Shown: in pieces, positions 31,955 through 40,559 of the stretch
Layout of the letters: the number at the start of each line of letters is the position of its first letter
Position numbering within the stretch: position 1 is the stretch's first letter
Assembly: GCA_031254315.1 (NCBI GenBank)
Contig: JAIRUQ010000116.1
Span: forward strand, 1-41,569
Direction of reading: 5' to 3'
DNA length: 41,569 nucleotides
Origin: Treponema sp.
GTDB lineage: Bacteria > Spirochaetota > Spirochaetia > Treponematales > Breznakiellaceae
Program-made: the position numbers and the translations under genes
The notes under the pieces: model-generated
Seen by the model: the letters and a program-made list of their open reading frames with translations, nothing else
Databases searched by the model: none
Told to the model about the DNA's origin: nothing

Positions 31955-33118
31955 TCACTTTCTAAAAACCGCCAAGCTCTCAATATGCGCGGTCTGCGGA
32001 TAAAAATCAAAAAACGCAAGGCTTTCTAGTTTGTAGCCGCCCTTTGTCAGCGTTTTTGAATCGCGCGCTAATGCCGCGGCATCGCATGACACATAAGCCA
32101 AAACAGGCGGTCCATTTTCAGCAAGTGCGGACGCTAACTGAGGAGATAAACCGGCTCTAGGTGGGTCTAAAACGGCAAAACCAAAAGCTACTTTTTTGCG
32201 CAGAAGCGTTTTTGTCCATTCTGTGTCACGCAGAGCAAAAAATTCAGCGTCAGTCCCTTTTAAATTTTCTCGCGCAAGAGCGACGGCTTTTTTATTTTCT
32301 TCCGCAAGAACGAACTTTTTAAATATGTTCCCAAGAAACAAGGCGAATGTACCAACGCCGCAGTACAGATCAGCCATTGGCAGATTGGGATCGGCGTTTT
32401 GTGCGATCTTGCGCAAATACAGAATAAGTTTTTCCAGCATAGTAACATTGCTCTGAAAAAAGACCCCCGCATCTACGGTGATTTCTTTTTCAAGCAGTTT
32501 GATTTTTCCCCTCTCCTCTGCGCCTTCGCTCAACAAAAGCCCGTTATGTGAAAAAACTGTGAACCTGTCTTTTTCAGGGGGGAGCGGCAGAGATTTTCCT
32601 TCCGTGTGCAAAAGTTCCCTAATCCCACGCTCCGCAACAGGGCAGTCCGAGACCGCGATAATCTCCTCGCTGTGCCGCCCCTTAAGCCCAAACCTCATAC
32701 CGCTTGCGTTTTGTTTCTGCCTAAAACAGTGAAACTGCATTCTGTTGCGGTACTCCCAGGGCGCGCAAGGGAAGACTTCAATCTGCGGCGGATTAAAGCC
32801 GCCAAGACGGAAAATTGTTTCATTTAATATAGAAGATTTTTCGTCAAGCTGGGCATTGTATTCGATATGTTGAAAATTACAACCGCCGCATTTTCCGTAA
32901 AAACTACAGCCGCAGTCCACCCGCGCCTCAGACGCTGAGATAACCTCCAGCAATTCCGCCCTTGCCCATGTCTTACGCTCTTCGACAATGCGGCAGAGTA
33001 CAGTTTCCTTAGGACAGCCGCCTTCTACAAAGACGGGCTTCCCCTCAATGCGCCCAAGAGCGTCCCCGCCCGGCGCAATACTTTCCAGCCTCAAATTGCA
33101 AACATCACCGGTTGCCAT
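31955..33118 (-). CDS. 23S rRNA (uracil-C5)-methyltransferase, RumA/RlmD family
   Basis: This is a SAM-dependent m5U methyltransferase of rRNA. The N-terminal TRAM domain (residues 1-58) is followed by a [4Fe-4S] site with C69, C71, C77 and C80 (DCGCSFYGKCGGC). The Rossmann core has ADLYCGVGTFAL at 249-260 and DPPRAGL at 318-324. The catalytic Cys is C345 in AYVSCDAAALARD. The 387-residue length is normal. The exact target (U1939 or U747 type) cannot be told from sequence alone. On the minus strand TACTAT lies six bases before the ATG with no Shine-Dalgarno. A repeat follows 15 bases after the stop. Confidence 0.93.
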   Translation of the reverse strand: MATGDVCNLRLESIAPGGDALGRIEGKPVFVEGGCPKETVLCRIVEERKTWARAELLEVISASEARVDCGCSFYGKCGGCNFQHIEYNAQLDEKSSILNETIFRLGGFNPPQIEVFPCAPWEYRNRMQFHCFRQKQNASGMRFGLKGRHSEEIIAVSDCPVAERGIRELLHTEGKSLPLPPEKDRFTVFSHNGLLLSEGAEERGKIKLLEKEITVDAGVFFQSNVTMLEKLILYLRKIAQNADPNLPMADLYCGVGTFALFLGNIFKKFVLAEENKKAVALARENLKGTDAEFFALRDTEWTKTLLRKKVAFGFAVLDPPRAGLSPQLASALAENGPPVLAYVSCDAAALARDSKTLTKGGYKLESLAFFDFYPQTAHIESLAVFRK

Positions 33119-33191
33119 ATATAGATAGTAATTGTTTTGCTAAAAAGAAAAAAGCGGAAATTCTTCTCAAAAGGGAAGGGTAGAATAGCTG

Positions 33192-33236
33192 GTCATAACA
33201 CAGTATATAAAAAGTATACACCCCTTTTGTTATGAC
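33192..33236 (+). promoter_or_regulatory. Inverted repeat GTCATAAC / GTTATGAC upstream of the lipoprotein gene
   Basis: A perfect 8-bp inverted repeat with a 29-bp spacer that contains TATATAAAAAGTATA. It lies 80-124 bases before the lipoprotein start at 33316. It could be a paired operator or a promoter flanked by half-sites. The rest of 33119-33315 holds nothing else recognised. Confidence 0.3.
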
Positions 33237-33315
33237 ATTAACTTGCTTTTTGTCAATCTTTCTTGATATTTCAAATGAAATGTGGAAAAATAAAATAAAT
33301 AAAGGAGATTATTGT

Positions 33316-33675
33316 ATGAAAACTTGTAAACCTTTTGCCTTAATCTGCATTGTGGCAATTATTGCCGTTACTACAGTCCTTTTCGCCTGTGATGAGGATG
33401 AGACAACCTACTCAGTTTATACGACTACAATGCACAAAGATCATGTTTTGGGAACTTCATCAGGTCAAACAATAACAGCGTCCGAGTTCAATTCTTATCG
33501 TACATCTGGTATCTGGGTATGGCATAAATGGACTGAAGACGAGATTAAACAATGGTGTATTGACACTGGCTTCGGAGAGAACATTGCAAACTTAATGACA
33601 TCAGCTCTTATCAAATCTGACCACTTCCAAATCACCTACAGAACTGGGGACTATGTATATTTACTTATAAAGTAA
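33316..33675 (+). CDS. Small lipoprotein of unknown function
   Basis: This is a 119-residue protein. The N-terminus MKTCKPFALICIVAIIAVTT followed by V-L-F-A-C is a lipoprotein signal with the modified Cys at about 25 and an acidic DEDE after it, as in many treponemal lipoproteins. The rest (SVYTTTMHKDHVLGTSSGQT, WHKWTEDEIKQWCIDTGFGE) is not recognised. AAAGGAG precedes the ATG at 33316; the open frame back to 33232 lacks a ribosome site. It stands alone between divergent rumA and the hydrolase. Confidence 0.75.
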   Translation: MKTCKPFALICIVAIIAVTTVLFACDEDETTYSVYTTTMHKDHVLGTSSGQTITASEFNSYRTSGIWVWHKWTEDEIKQWCIDTGFGENIANLMTSALIKSDHFQITYRTGDYVYLLIK

Positions 33676-33798
33676 AGCCATATCATGGAATGAAACAAAG
33701 AGGACACGCCAGAGTATCAACTATCGAATTTGCCTAATTACTCCGCTCCTCTTTGCTCTTTGTATTGCAAAAAACCCCCATAAACGCTAATATACCCT

Positions 33799-34761
33799 AT
33801 GGTTCAGAATGAATCGTATTTTGAAAGCCATGACGGGACCAAACTCCACCTGTACCGCTGGTCGCCTGAGCTTGAAGGGGCGCAGGAGCCAAAGGCGGCG
33901 CTCCATATTGTTCATGGGATGGCGGAACACGCCGGGCGTTATCGGCGGCTGGCGGAAAAGCTCACCCTTGCGGGAATTGAAGTGTGGGCGGCTGACCAGC
34001 GCGGACATGGCAAGACCGCCGACCCTAACGTGAACGGAGCGGATAGGGGAGGGCTCTTTGGACACTGTGCGGACGGCAATGGCTATACCCGCGTTACCGC
34101 TGACATTCACACCCTGAACGAAGAAATCCAAAAAAAAAGACCGAATATCCCGTTGTTCATTTTAGGGCACTCATGGGGTTCATTTATTGTTCAGAACTAT
34201 TTGGCGTATTCGGATAAGTTAAAAATCAGCGGTTGTATTTTGTCGGGGACAAGAGGACCGGACGGCTTTATCGTTACGGCTGGAGTCCCTTTTATGACAC
34301 TGCTTGCCGCGCTTAAAGGACAGCGCAAAACTTCGCGTATAGCGAGGGCAATAGCGGACGGACCGTATAACAAGCCGTTCAAGCCTAACCGTACGGTGTA
34401 TGACTGGCTTACTCGTGATGAAAAAGAAGTCGATGTATTTCTGGCTGATCCTCTGAACGGCTTTCTCTGTTCTACCGGCTTCTACCGTGATTTGGCGAAG
34501 CTGTTATACAACATACACCGTCCCGATGCTATGGCAAGGATAAACCGTTCCCTGCCGATGTATGTTTTTTCTGGAAGCTCCGATCCGGTCGGCGATATGG
34601 GGAAAAGCCCCACCGCCCTTGTCAACATATACCGGAATCTTGGAGTAGAGGATTGCGAGTTCGTGCTGTACCCCGGTGCTAGGCACGAAACATTAAACGA
34701 AACAAACCGTGAAGAAGTAATGGACAATCTTCTTGCATGGATAAATAAACATTGTGAATGA
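33799..34761 (+). CDS. Monoacylglycerol lipase / lysophospholipase-like alpha/beta hydrolase
   Basis: This is a 320-residue cytoplasmic serine hydrolase of the Hydrolase_4 (lysophospholipase L2 / monoacylglycerol lipase) family. Visible features are the oxyanion block VHGMAEHAGRY (38-48), DQRGHGKT (66-73), the nucleophile elbow GHSWGS with S125, Asp at about 262 (SGSSDPVG) and His at 296 (PGARHETLNE). It should release fatty acids from mono-acyl lipids. There is no signal peptide. TAATAT lies five bases before the ATG and no Shine-Dalgarno is present. The stop overlaps the next start (ATGA), so it forms an operon with the nucleotidyltransferase. Confidence 0.88.
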   Translation: MVQNESYFESHDGTKLHLYRWSPELEGAQEPKAALHIVHGMAEHAGRYRRLAEKLTLAGIEVWAADQRGHGKTADPNVNGADRGGLFGHCADGNGYTRVTADIHTLNEEIQKKRPNIPLFILGHSWGSFIVQNYLAYSDKLKISGCILSGTRGPDGFIVTAGVPFMTLLAALKGQRKTSRIARAIADGPYNKPFKPNRTVYDWLTRDEKEVDVFLADPLNGFLCSTGFYRDLAKLLYNIHRPDAMARINRSLPMYVFSGSSDPVGDMGKSPTALVNIYRNLGVEDCEFVLYPGARHETLNETNREEVMDNLLAWINKHCE

Positions 34762-35888
34762 GATACAGATATTCAACCGGATCAAACGGTAAATTTGAAA
34801 AAAAAGCGATTATTTACACACGCGACGAACACGGCATAAACTTTGCCGATGTTGACAGTGAAGCTGTCGGCATTATCAAAAGATTAAAAGGTGCGGGTTT
34901 TGACACTTATGTTGTGGGCGGCGCGGTGCGGGATTTAATTCTTGGAAAGAAGCCGAAAGATTTTGACATAGTAAGCGCCGCAAGCCCCACCCGTATCAAA
35001 AAAATATTCCGTAACTCAAGAATTATCGGGCGGCGATTCCGTCTCGTTCACGTATACTTTCCACAGCGCATATTTGAGGTTGCAACCTTCCGCTCACTTA
35101 AGGACGGACACACAAGCAATACATTTGGCACTATAGAAGAAGATGTACAGCGCCGCGACTTTACAATGAACGCGCTTTTTTATGATCCCGAACAGCAGAT
35201 TGTTGTGGATTATGTCGGCGGCATGAAAGATATAAAAAGCAAACTGGTAAAACCAATTATCAATCTTTCTGAAATTTTTACGGATGACCCTGTGCGGATG
35301 ATCCGCGCGGTAAAGTACGCGGCGGCGACAGGTTTTTCCATTCCTCTTAACTTAAAGTTAAAGATTGGCAGTCAATCCGGTTTACTTGAAAAAATTTCGC
35401 CGTCCCGTCTTACAGAAGAAATTTTCAAAATTATCAATTCAGATAAAGCCGCAGTTATTGTCGATCTATTGGACAAAATGGGATTGTACAGTTATATACA
35501 ACCGCAGGCAGTCCAGCTAATGAAAAAAAATGCGGACTTTAGAAAAAATTATTTACAGAGCATGGCTAATCTAAAGGGAAGTGAAAACCAGAGAGGGCAG
35601 GCGCTTGGCTCTCTTTTCCGCGATTATCTTGAAACCACCGCCGAATGGAAACCGGGAGCCGTTGATAATTTTAAGGAGATTTTTCATACCGTCCGCTCCT
35701 TTGTTCTTCCCATGAATCCCCCTCGTTTTGAACTGGAACATTCGATTAAAAAGTTTCTTACCTCTCACGGAATAACCGTAAAAAGAGCGCTCCCCCGACC
35801 GTTAAAGGAAGGAGAACCCGCGCAGGATAGCTACAAACGCCGCCGAAGAAGACCCCCCAAAAAAAACCAAGAAACACCGGTAGATTAG
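34758..35888 (+). CDS. pcnB: Poly(A) polymerase / CCA tRNA nucleotidyltransferase family (PcnB-like)
   Basis: This is a class II nucleotidyltransferase acting on RNA 3' ends. The head has the motifs YVVGGAVRDLILGKKPKDFD (51-70) with catalytic Asp 68 and 70 in the DFD block. RRFRLVHVYF, EVATFRS, RRDFTMNALFYD and DDPVRMIRAVKYAAATGF follow. The basic C-terminal tail (KRRRRRPPKKNQ) fits the PcnB-type poly(A) polymerase rather than a pure CCA enzyme, but without other genes from this genome the split is uncertain. It overlaps the hydrolase by four bases. A dispersed repeat follows about 30 bases after the stop. Confidence 0.88.
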   Translation: MRYRYSTGSNGKFEKKAIIYTRDEHGINFADVDSEAVGIIKRLKGAGFDTYVVGGAVRDLILGKKPKDFDIVSAASPTRIKKIFRNSRIIGRRFRLVHVYFPQRIFEVATFRSLKDGHTSNTFGTIEEDVQRRDFTMNALFYDPEQQIVVDYVGGMKDIKSKLVKPIINLSEIFTDDPVRMIRAVKYAAATGFSIPLNLKLKIGSQSGLLEKISPSRLTEEIFKIINSDKAAVIVDLLDKMGLYSYIQPQAVQLMKKNADFRKNYLQSMANLKGSENQRGQALGSLFRDYLETTAEWKPGAVDNFKEIFHTVRSFVLPMNPPRFELEHSIKKFLTSHGITVKRALPRPLKEGEPAQDSYKRRRRRPPKKNQETPVD

Positions 35889-35916
35889 AAGATTTTTACA
35901 CGAAGGAAGAAATGGA

Positions 35917-36163
35917 AGAATTAACCACGGAGGGCACGAGTACACGGAGAAAGAGAATAACTATTAAAAACTCCGTGTTCAGGTGCACTGTTTAGGCTAA
36001 AGTCTTTGCGCCTTCATTGTCATGTTAGCCTTTTTTGTGCGGCGCGCCGTGATGATTTTATCATAGACACAGTTTAACGCTGTGCATACTTGGGCGTGTG
36101 GTTCCCTCTTCTCTTTGCTCTTTTCTCTTCTTCCTCCGTGCCCTCCGTGTCCTCCGTGGTTCA
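35917..36163. repeat. Dispersed repeat, ACCACGGAGG/GGCGTGTGG family, copy 2 (complete)
   Basis: This fills the 312-bp gap 35889-36200. The left arm TTAACCACGGAGGGCACGAG (from 35921) and the right arm, the inverse CCTCCGTGTCCTCCGTGGTT (36142-36161), form the ends. The centre carries ACTCCGTG / TTTAGGCTAAAG words, then the core TTTTGTGCGGCGCGCCGTG, a CACAG-tttaacg-CTGTG hairpin and GGCGTGTGG. The core aligns with 15661-15727. No coding sequence is seen. Confidence 0.78.
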
Positions 36164-36200
36164 TATTCTTAATCTAAAAAACCCCCATTAACAACTAAGG

Positions 36201-37112
36201 TTACTCCTTAACGCTTCCTATGCTGATGCCGGTAACAAAGTACCGTTGCAGGAAGGGATAAACCATTAAAATGGGCAGGGCCGCCACAACGGTTATGGCC
36301 GCCCTTATGCTCACCGGCGTTACCATACTTGCCGAAGCGTCCTGCGCCATGCCCATTGAGCCTATGGCGGCGGCGCTTTTAGCCTGATTCTGACTTGATT
36401 GGAGATACTCCATCAACTTGTACTGAAGGGTGTGCAGATTTGTCCTTCCCGAATTGTATATCATGGTGTCAAACCAGGCGTTCCAGGCGTTAACGGCGAT
36501 AAAGAGGGCAATGGTAGCTAAAACTGGCAGACACAGGGGCAAAATTATACGCAAAAAGATGATAAAATCACCGCATCCGTCAATACGCGCCGATTCAATA
36601 ATGCTCTCCGGCAGATTATTCATGTAAGTTCTAATAACAATAAAATTAAAGGCGCTGATCATGCCGGGAATGATGTATACCCAAAAGGTGTTTATCATGC
36701 CCAAAGAACGTATCAGAAAATAATTGGGGATAAGCCCGGCGTTAATGTACATGGAAAGCACTATGATGATGGTAAACGCCTTGCGGAGAACAAATTCCCG
36801 GCGGCCCAAAGCGTAGGCCAGCATACTGGTGAGGAATACGCCGGTAACGGTTTGTATAATGGTACGGGCGACGGAAATAAAGAACGCGTTGTAAATGGTG
36901 CCGCTGGTAAAAACCGCCCGGTAATTCTGGAGGGTAAACACCCTCGGACGGAAGGTAATGCCGCCCCGCGTGGTATCCGCGGCATTGTTAAATGAAACGG
37001 CTATGGTATTCCAGAAAGGATACAGGGTGATGAACATTATGATCATCATGAAAATGATATTTACCGTATTAAAAGTATAATTTTCTATTTTTGACTTTAA
37101 TTGATAGGTCAT
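36201..37112 (-). CDS. Sugar ABC transporter permease, LplC/YtcP type
   Basis: This is a 303-residue inner-membrane permease with about six membrane helices. The cytoplasmic EAA loop reads ESARIDGCGDFIIFLRIILPL, the contact for the ATPase. The first segment YTFNTVNIIFMMIIMFITLYPFW and the ending PFLQRYFVTGISIGSVKE are typical of the LplC/YtcP subfamily, which imports oligosaccharides. It overlaps the upstream permease by four bases. No ATPase gene is in the cluster, as is usual for this family, which uses a shared MsmK-like ATPase. The locus context suggests xylo-oligosaccharides. Confidence 0.92.
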   Translation of the reverse strand: MTYQLKSKIENYTFNTVNIIFMMIIMFITLYPFWNTIAVSFNNAADTTRGGITFRPRVFTLQNYRAVFTSGTIYNAFFISVARTIIQTVTGVFLTSMLAYALGRREFVLRKAFTIIIVLSMYINAGLIPNYFLIRSLGMINTFWVYIIPGMISAFNFIVIRTYMNNLPESIIESARIDGCGDFIIFLRIILPLCLPVLATIALFIAVNAWNAWFDTMIYNSGRTNLHTLQYKLMEYLQSSQNQAKSAAAIGSMGMAQDASASMVTPVSIRAAITVVAALPILMVYPFLQRYFVTGISIGSVKE

Positions 37113-38032
37113 ATCAGCCTCGCTTCGCCCGCGCGTTTTGCAATCCAGTTGGCCATAAATATCAAAGAAATATTAACCACATTCTTAAACATTCCCGCGG
37201 CGGTCGCCAGGGAATAATTGCGCATTCGTATACCGTAATCCAGGACATAGATGTCAATGGTTTCCGCCACATCCTGAATCAGGCCGTTTCTTAACAGATA
37301 CTGCATTTCAAAACCCGCGTCCAGAACATGGCCTATGCTCATAATCAACAAAATGATGATGGTCGCCTTTATACCCGGCAGTGTTATGTGCCACATTTTC
37401 TGGTAACGGTTACAGCCGTCTATTTCGGAGGCCTCGTACAGGGTGGGATCGATCCCCGCCATGGCGGCAAGGTAGATAATGGTATTCCAGCCGACTTCTT
37501 TCCAGACGTAGGTAACACCCACTATGCCCCAGAAAAATTTCGGCTCGCTGAGCCACAAAATCGGTTCTTTGATAACCCTTAAGGCCACGAGGAAATCATT
37601 GATCGCCCCGTTTTCGACCGCCAGCATGGACGCCACCAGGCCGGTAACAATTATCCATGAAAGAAAGTGCGGCAGATAGGAAATAGTCTGCACGACCCGC
37701 TTGTACCCTATGTTTTTCAGTTCATTGAGCATTAGAGCGAAGAAAATTGCCGAAAAATAACCCAGGGCCATATTGATAAAGCTCATGGCCAGGGTATTTC
37801 GCAATACTTTGATAAAGCCGGCATCGCTAAACAGGAATTTAAACCACTGTATGCCCACCCATTGCTGTTCAAAAAAACCCTTGGACGGCTGGTAACGCTG
37901 AAACGCCATGCTCCATCCCCACAGGGGGACGTATGAAAAGAGCAATACGTACAATATCAACGGCAGAGACATAAATATCAACTGCCGCTGGGTTACCACT
38001 TTTTCGAAAAACGTTCTTTCTTTTTTAATCAT
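37109..38032 (-). CDS. Sugar ABC transporter permease, LplB/YesP type
   Basis: This is an about 307-residue permease with six helices, forming the pair with the next gene. The EAA loop is YEASEIDGCNRYQKMWHITLPGI. The N-terminus (QRQLIFMSLPLILYVLLFSYVPLWGW) is typical of the LplB family. GTG 38035 and ATG 38032 are adjacent candidate starts; ATG is taken. It follows the binding-protein stop (38036) directly, so all three genes are one operon. Confidence 0.92.
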   Translation of the reverse strand: MIKKERTFFEKVVTQRQLIFMSLPLILYVLLFSYVPLWGWSMAFQRYQPSKGFFEQQWVGIQWFKFLFSDAGFIKVLRNTLAMSFINMALGYFSAIFFALMLNELKNIGYKRVVQTISYLPHFLSWIIVTGLVASMLAVENGAINDFLVALRVIKEPILWLSEPKFFWGIVGVTYVWKEVGWNTIIYLAAMAGIDPTLYEASEIDGCNRYQKMWHITLPGIKATIIILLIMSIGHVLDAGFEMQYLLRNGLIQDVAETIDIYVLDYGIRMRNYSLATAAGMFKNVVNISLIFMANWIAKRAGEARLI

Positions 38033-38035
38033 CAC

Positions 38036-39709
38036 TTACTTTTTGGGACTCCACTTCTCAATGCGTTTGTTAACCACTTCTTCCTGCATAAAAGCTTCAT
38101 ACTTTTCAAGTCCGGTTTTGCCCAGCTCGTCTATATATTCCTGCCAGAGAGTTTCAAACTGGGCGGGTCTTCCCAAAATAATCCGGGGCAGATACCTCCG
38201 GTAAACTTCTTCGGCGCGTTTCCAGCCAATTTGCGCTTCCGAACCGTCGGGCGGATCAACCTGCCAGGTGGGGAACCATACCGGATTGGGCGGCGGGTCC
38301 GGATCCATCAATTCCGCATGGGTGCCCACGCCGTAAGCTTCCCAAAGTTCCCTGTCTTCTTCTTTTATCGTCGCTTCTCTTTCGTGGTACAAATCGGCAA
38401 TATTGGTCGGCCAGCCGTCGCTGTACGAGCCTTCTTTTTTCGGATTATGACTGCGCCACAGGTGGGCCTGGTTATGGAGTTTCCATACCTCGTCTTCCTG
38501 CTGATCCCTCTGCATCTGGGTGCGGTAGGGCACGCCGTCGCTACCCAACTGGTAATCTTCGCCCAAAATGCCGTAGAAGCCGATGACCTTTTGGACTTCA
38601 TCGTCAATCTGCGCGTCCAGGAAACGTATAATGCGCACCGGGTCCTTTGCCTTTATGCTGATGCCAAGACCCTGCCCTATGTTGGGCATGCGGCGGTTCC
38701 GGTACCAGGGCCGAATCGATTCATCAAAAACGATGGGAAGCGGCGCGTAGGTGCGGTTATTCATGTTCTGGTTAACCAGGGCATATTCGGCCTGCTGGAA
38801 CTGCCATGCCTGATCATGGAAACCAAGCACGCGCCCCGAGGCTATTTTGGAAAGATACTGGTCATAATTGTCAACAAAACAGGAGCGGTCGATAATGCCG
38901 GCGGCATTCATCTCGTTGAGTTTTTTGAACCAGCGTTTCGATATGTCCTGGGTCAGGAAAACCTTGTATTCGTGGGTTGTCCGGTTCACCGTGCCCCTGC
39001 CGTCGTTGGGGTACCCGGCGAGGAAATTCGGGGGATTAATCAGACAGAAAGAACGCCAGTCGTACGCGAGGATGGTAAAGGCGATAGTGGGCATATCATT
39101 AACCGTGGGGTATCTGTCCTTGTATCTAATCAGCATATCAAAATACTCGTCCATGGTTTTGATGCGGGGATAGCCGAATTCCTTGAGTACTTCTTTCTGC
39201 ACCCACAGCGCGGAATCGCCGTACCAGTTGGTATAATCCTTGCCGGATACCACACCCCATACCGGAAGGGTATAGACATGACCGTCATCTTCTTTCATTT
39301 TTTCCCAGGCCTCGGCGTAATGCGCTTTAAGCCGGGGGGCGTATTTGTCAATGAGATCATCCAGGGGAAGCAGGGCGCCACCTTCATAGAATTTTGTACT
39401 GTCCACATGGAGTAGATCGGGATACTCACCGCCGGCGATCATGACGCCGATTTTTTGGTCTTTATCACCTACCAGAATATCCCAGGTAAAGGTAACATTG
39501 AGGTTATCCGCCATCCACTTGTAAATTCTGTTGTCTGCGGGCGGCTGGGCGTGACCGGCCATGGAATAGATCGAAATATTGATCTTAGAATTCGGATCGG
39601 TATCCTTAAAGTCACGCGAGGTCTGGCCTTTCTTCCCGCAAGCGGCAAAAAGCACCAGAACGGCGCAGATGCAAAGGCATAATCCTGCCCAAGAAAAGGT
39701 ACGCTTCAC
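38036..39709 (-). CDS. Extracellular solute-binding lipoprotein, LplA type (oligosaccharide)
   Basis: This is a 557-residue substrate-binding lipoprotein. The signal ends LVLFAAC-GKKG with the lipid Cys at 24. The long family-1-type solute-binding fold follows (IAGGEYPDLLHVDSTKFYEG, ALLPLDDLIDKYAPRLKAHY, WVQKEVLKEFGYPRIKTMDEY, GQGLGISIKAKDPVRIIRFLD). The length near 550 is normal for LplA/YtcQ relatives. AGGAGG lies five bases before the GTG at 39709, and a strong promoter (39745-39774) lies upstream. With the two permeases it forms an importer. The sugar is inferred to be a xylan or other hemicellulose fragment from the neighbouring CE4 and GH10-like genes. Confidence 0.92.
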   Translation of the reverse strand: MKRTFSWAGLCLCICAVLVLFAACGKKGQTSRDFKDTDPNSKINISIYSMAGHAQPPADNRIYKWMADNLNVTFTWDILVGDKDQKIGVMIAGGEYPDLLHVDSTKFYEGGALLPLDDLIDKYAPRLKAHYAEAWEKMKEDDGHVYTLPVWGVVSGKDYTNWYGDSALWVQKEVLKEFGYPRIKTMDEYFDMLIRYKDRYPTVNDMPTIAFTILAYDWRSFCLINPPNFLAGYPNDGRGTVNRTTHEYKVFLTQDISKRWFKKLNEMNAAGIIDRSCFVDNYDQYLSKIASGRVLGFHDQAWQFQQAEYALVNQNMNNRTYAPLPIVFDESIRPWYRNRRMPNIGQGLGISIKAKDPVRIIRFLDAQIDDEVQKVIGFYGILGEDYQLGSDGVPYRTQMQRDQQEDEVWKLHNQAHLWRSHNPKKEGSYSDGWPTNIADLYHEREATIKEEDRELWEAYGVGTHAELMDPDPPPNPVWFPTWQVDPPDGSEAQIGWKRAEEVYRRYLPRIILGRPAQFETLWQEYIDELGKTGLEKYEAFMQEEVVNKRIEKWSPKK

Positions 39710-39744
39710 TTTTTCCTCCTTCCAGAAAAGGTAGAGTTTGCCTC

Positions 39745-39774
39745 AGTATAAGGCAGAACAATGATGCAAGTCAA
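39745..39774 (-). promoter_or_regulatory. Sigma-70 promoter of the ABC operon, TTGACT-18-TATACT
   Basis: On the minus strand TTGACT (39774-39769) and TATACT (39750-39745) are separated by 18 bp. The start codon is 35 bases after the -10, with a strong Shine-Dalgarno. This shows the importer has its own promoter apart from the response-regulator gene. Confidence 0.7.
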
Positions 39775-39794
39775 CAGGTATTTTCCCTGCCTTC

Positions 39795-40472
39795 CTATAA
39801 TAGTACCCCTGGGTGACTGGCCCATTCTATGGCCAGTTGGCGCAGATCCTGGGTAGAATTGCAGTGAAGCTTTATTTTGATATGTTCTTTGTGGGTATCA
39901 ATGGTTTTAGTGCTCAGGTTGTATTTATTGGAGATTTCAATGGTTCCCAGTCCCTTGCCAATACTGGAAAAAATTTGAAGTTCACGGGTCGAAAGTTTTC
40001 GTATTGAAAGGGACAAATCCTTTACCCCCTTCATGTTTTCCCCGGTCATGGCCTCCAGAATACGTTCCCGCTCGGTATCGCTTAGATACACTTTTCCCGA
40101 AATGACGGTTTTTATCGCGTCCAGTACCTTTTGGGGCGATTCGGTCTTCATAATGTAGCCCCGTGCGCCCAAACGAAGAACCCGTTCGGAATAGTAGCGT
40201 TCGTCGTGCATGGACAGAACCAGAATTGACATTTCCGGGTACTGGGATTTTAAGCGGGGAATGAGTTCCAAACCGCTGTCCGGTCCCAGGTTAATATCCA
40301 CCATGGCAAGGGCCGGTTTGTTGTTTTTGGCTATGTGCATTGCCTCGGCTATATTTACCGCCTCACCGACCACGCAATATTCCGGCTTGCTGGCAATAAG
40401 CGCGGAAAGCCCTTTGCTGAACAGCGGATGATCCTCGACTATCATGATTTTTACTATGTTAGCCTCAGGCAT
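39795..40472 (-). CDS. NarL/FixJ-family response regulator
   Basis: This is a 225-residue two-component regulator. The receiver domain (residues 8-125) has acidic D14 in IVEDHPLF, phospho-acceptor D59 (AMVDINLG), and K108-region IMKTESP. A LuxR-type helix-turn-helix at about 155-215 reads LSTRELQIFSSIGKGLGTIEISNKYNLSTKTIDTH. No histidine kinase is in the window. It sits between the importer and the divergent deacetylase and probably controls one or both; a palindrome at 40498-40517 lies in the shared promoter region. LplABC importers elsewhere are usually paired with AraC-type regulators, so a NarL type is a variation. Confidence 0.93.
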   Translation of the reverse strand: MPEANIVKIMIVEDHPLFSKGLSALIASKPEYCVVGEAVNIAEAMHIAKNNKPALAMVDINLGPDSGLELIPRLKSQYPEMSILVLSMHDERYYSERVLRLGARGYIMKTESPQKVLDAIKTVISGKVYLSDTERERILEAMTGENMKGVKDLSLSIRKLSTRELQIFSSIGKGLGTIEISNKYNLSTKTIDTHKEHIKIKLHCNSTQDLRQLAIEWASHPGVLL

Positions 40473-40497
40473 AATTACTATATCCTATCATTAAATA

Positions 40498-40517
40498 TCA
40501 TACTAAGTATAGTATGA
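40498..40517. promoter_or_regulatory. Operator-like palindrome TCATACTA-4-TAGTATGA
   Basis: A perfect 8-bp inverted repeat with a 4-bp spacer lies in the 87-bp region between the divergent response regulator and deacetylase genes. It is a candidate site for that regulator. TACAAT at about 40525 could be the -10 of the deacetylase gene. Confidence 0.45.
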
Positions 40518-40559
40518 TTCACCTATACAATATGCCCTTTGGCACCTTAAGATGCTCGC

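Noticed and set aside
33232-33315. Earlier ATG for the small lipoprotein
   Set aside because: It would put 28 residues before the lipoprotein signal and lacks a ribosome site, whereas ATG 33316 has AAAGGAG at the right distance.
38231-39415. A 394-codon open frame on the plus strand
   Set aside because: It lies entirely antisense to the solute-binding lipoprotein gene, which has clear homology, signal and ribosome site. It is a by-product of the G+C-rich third codon positions there.
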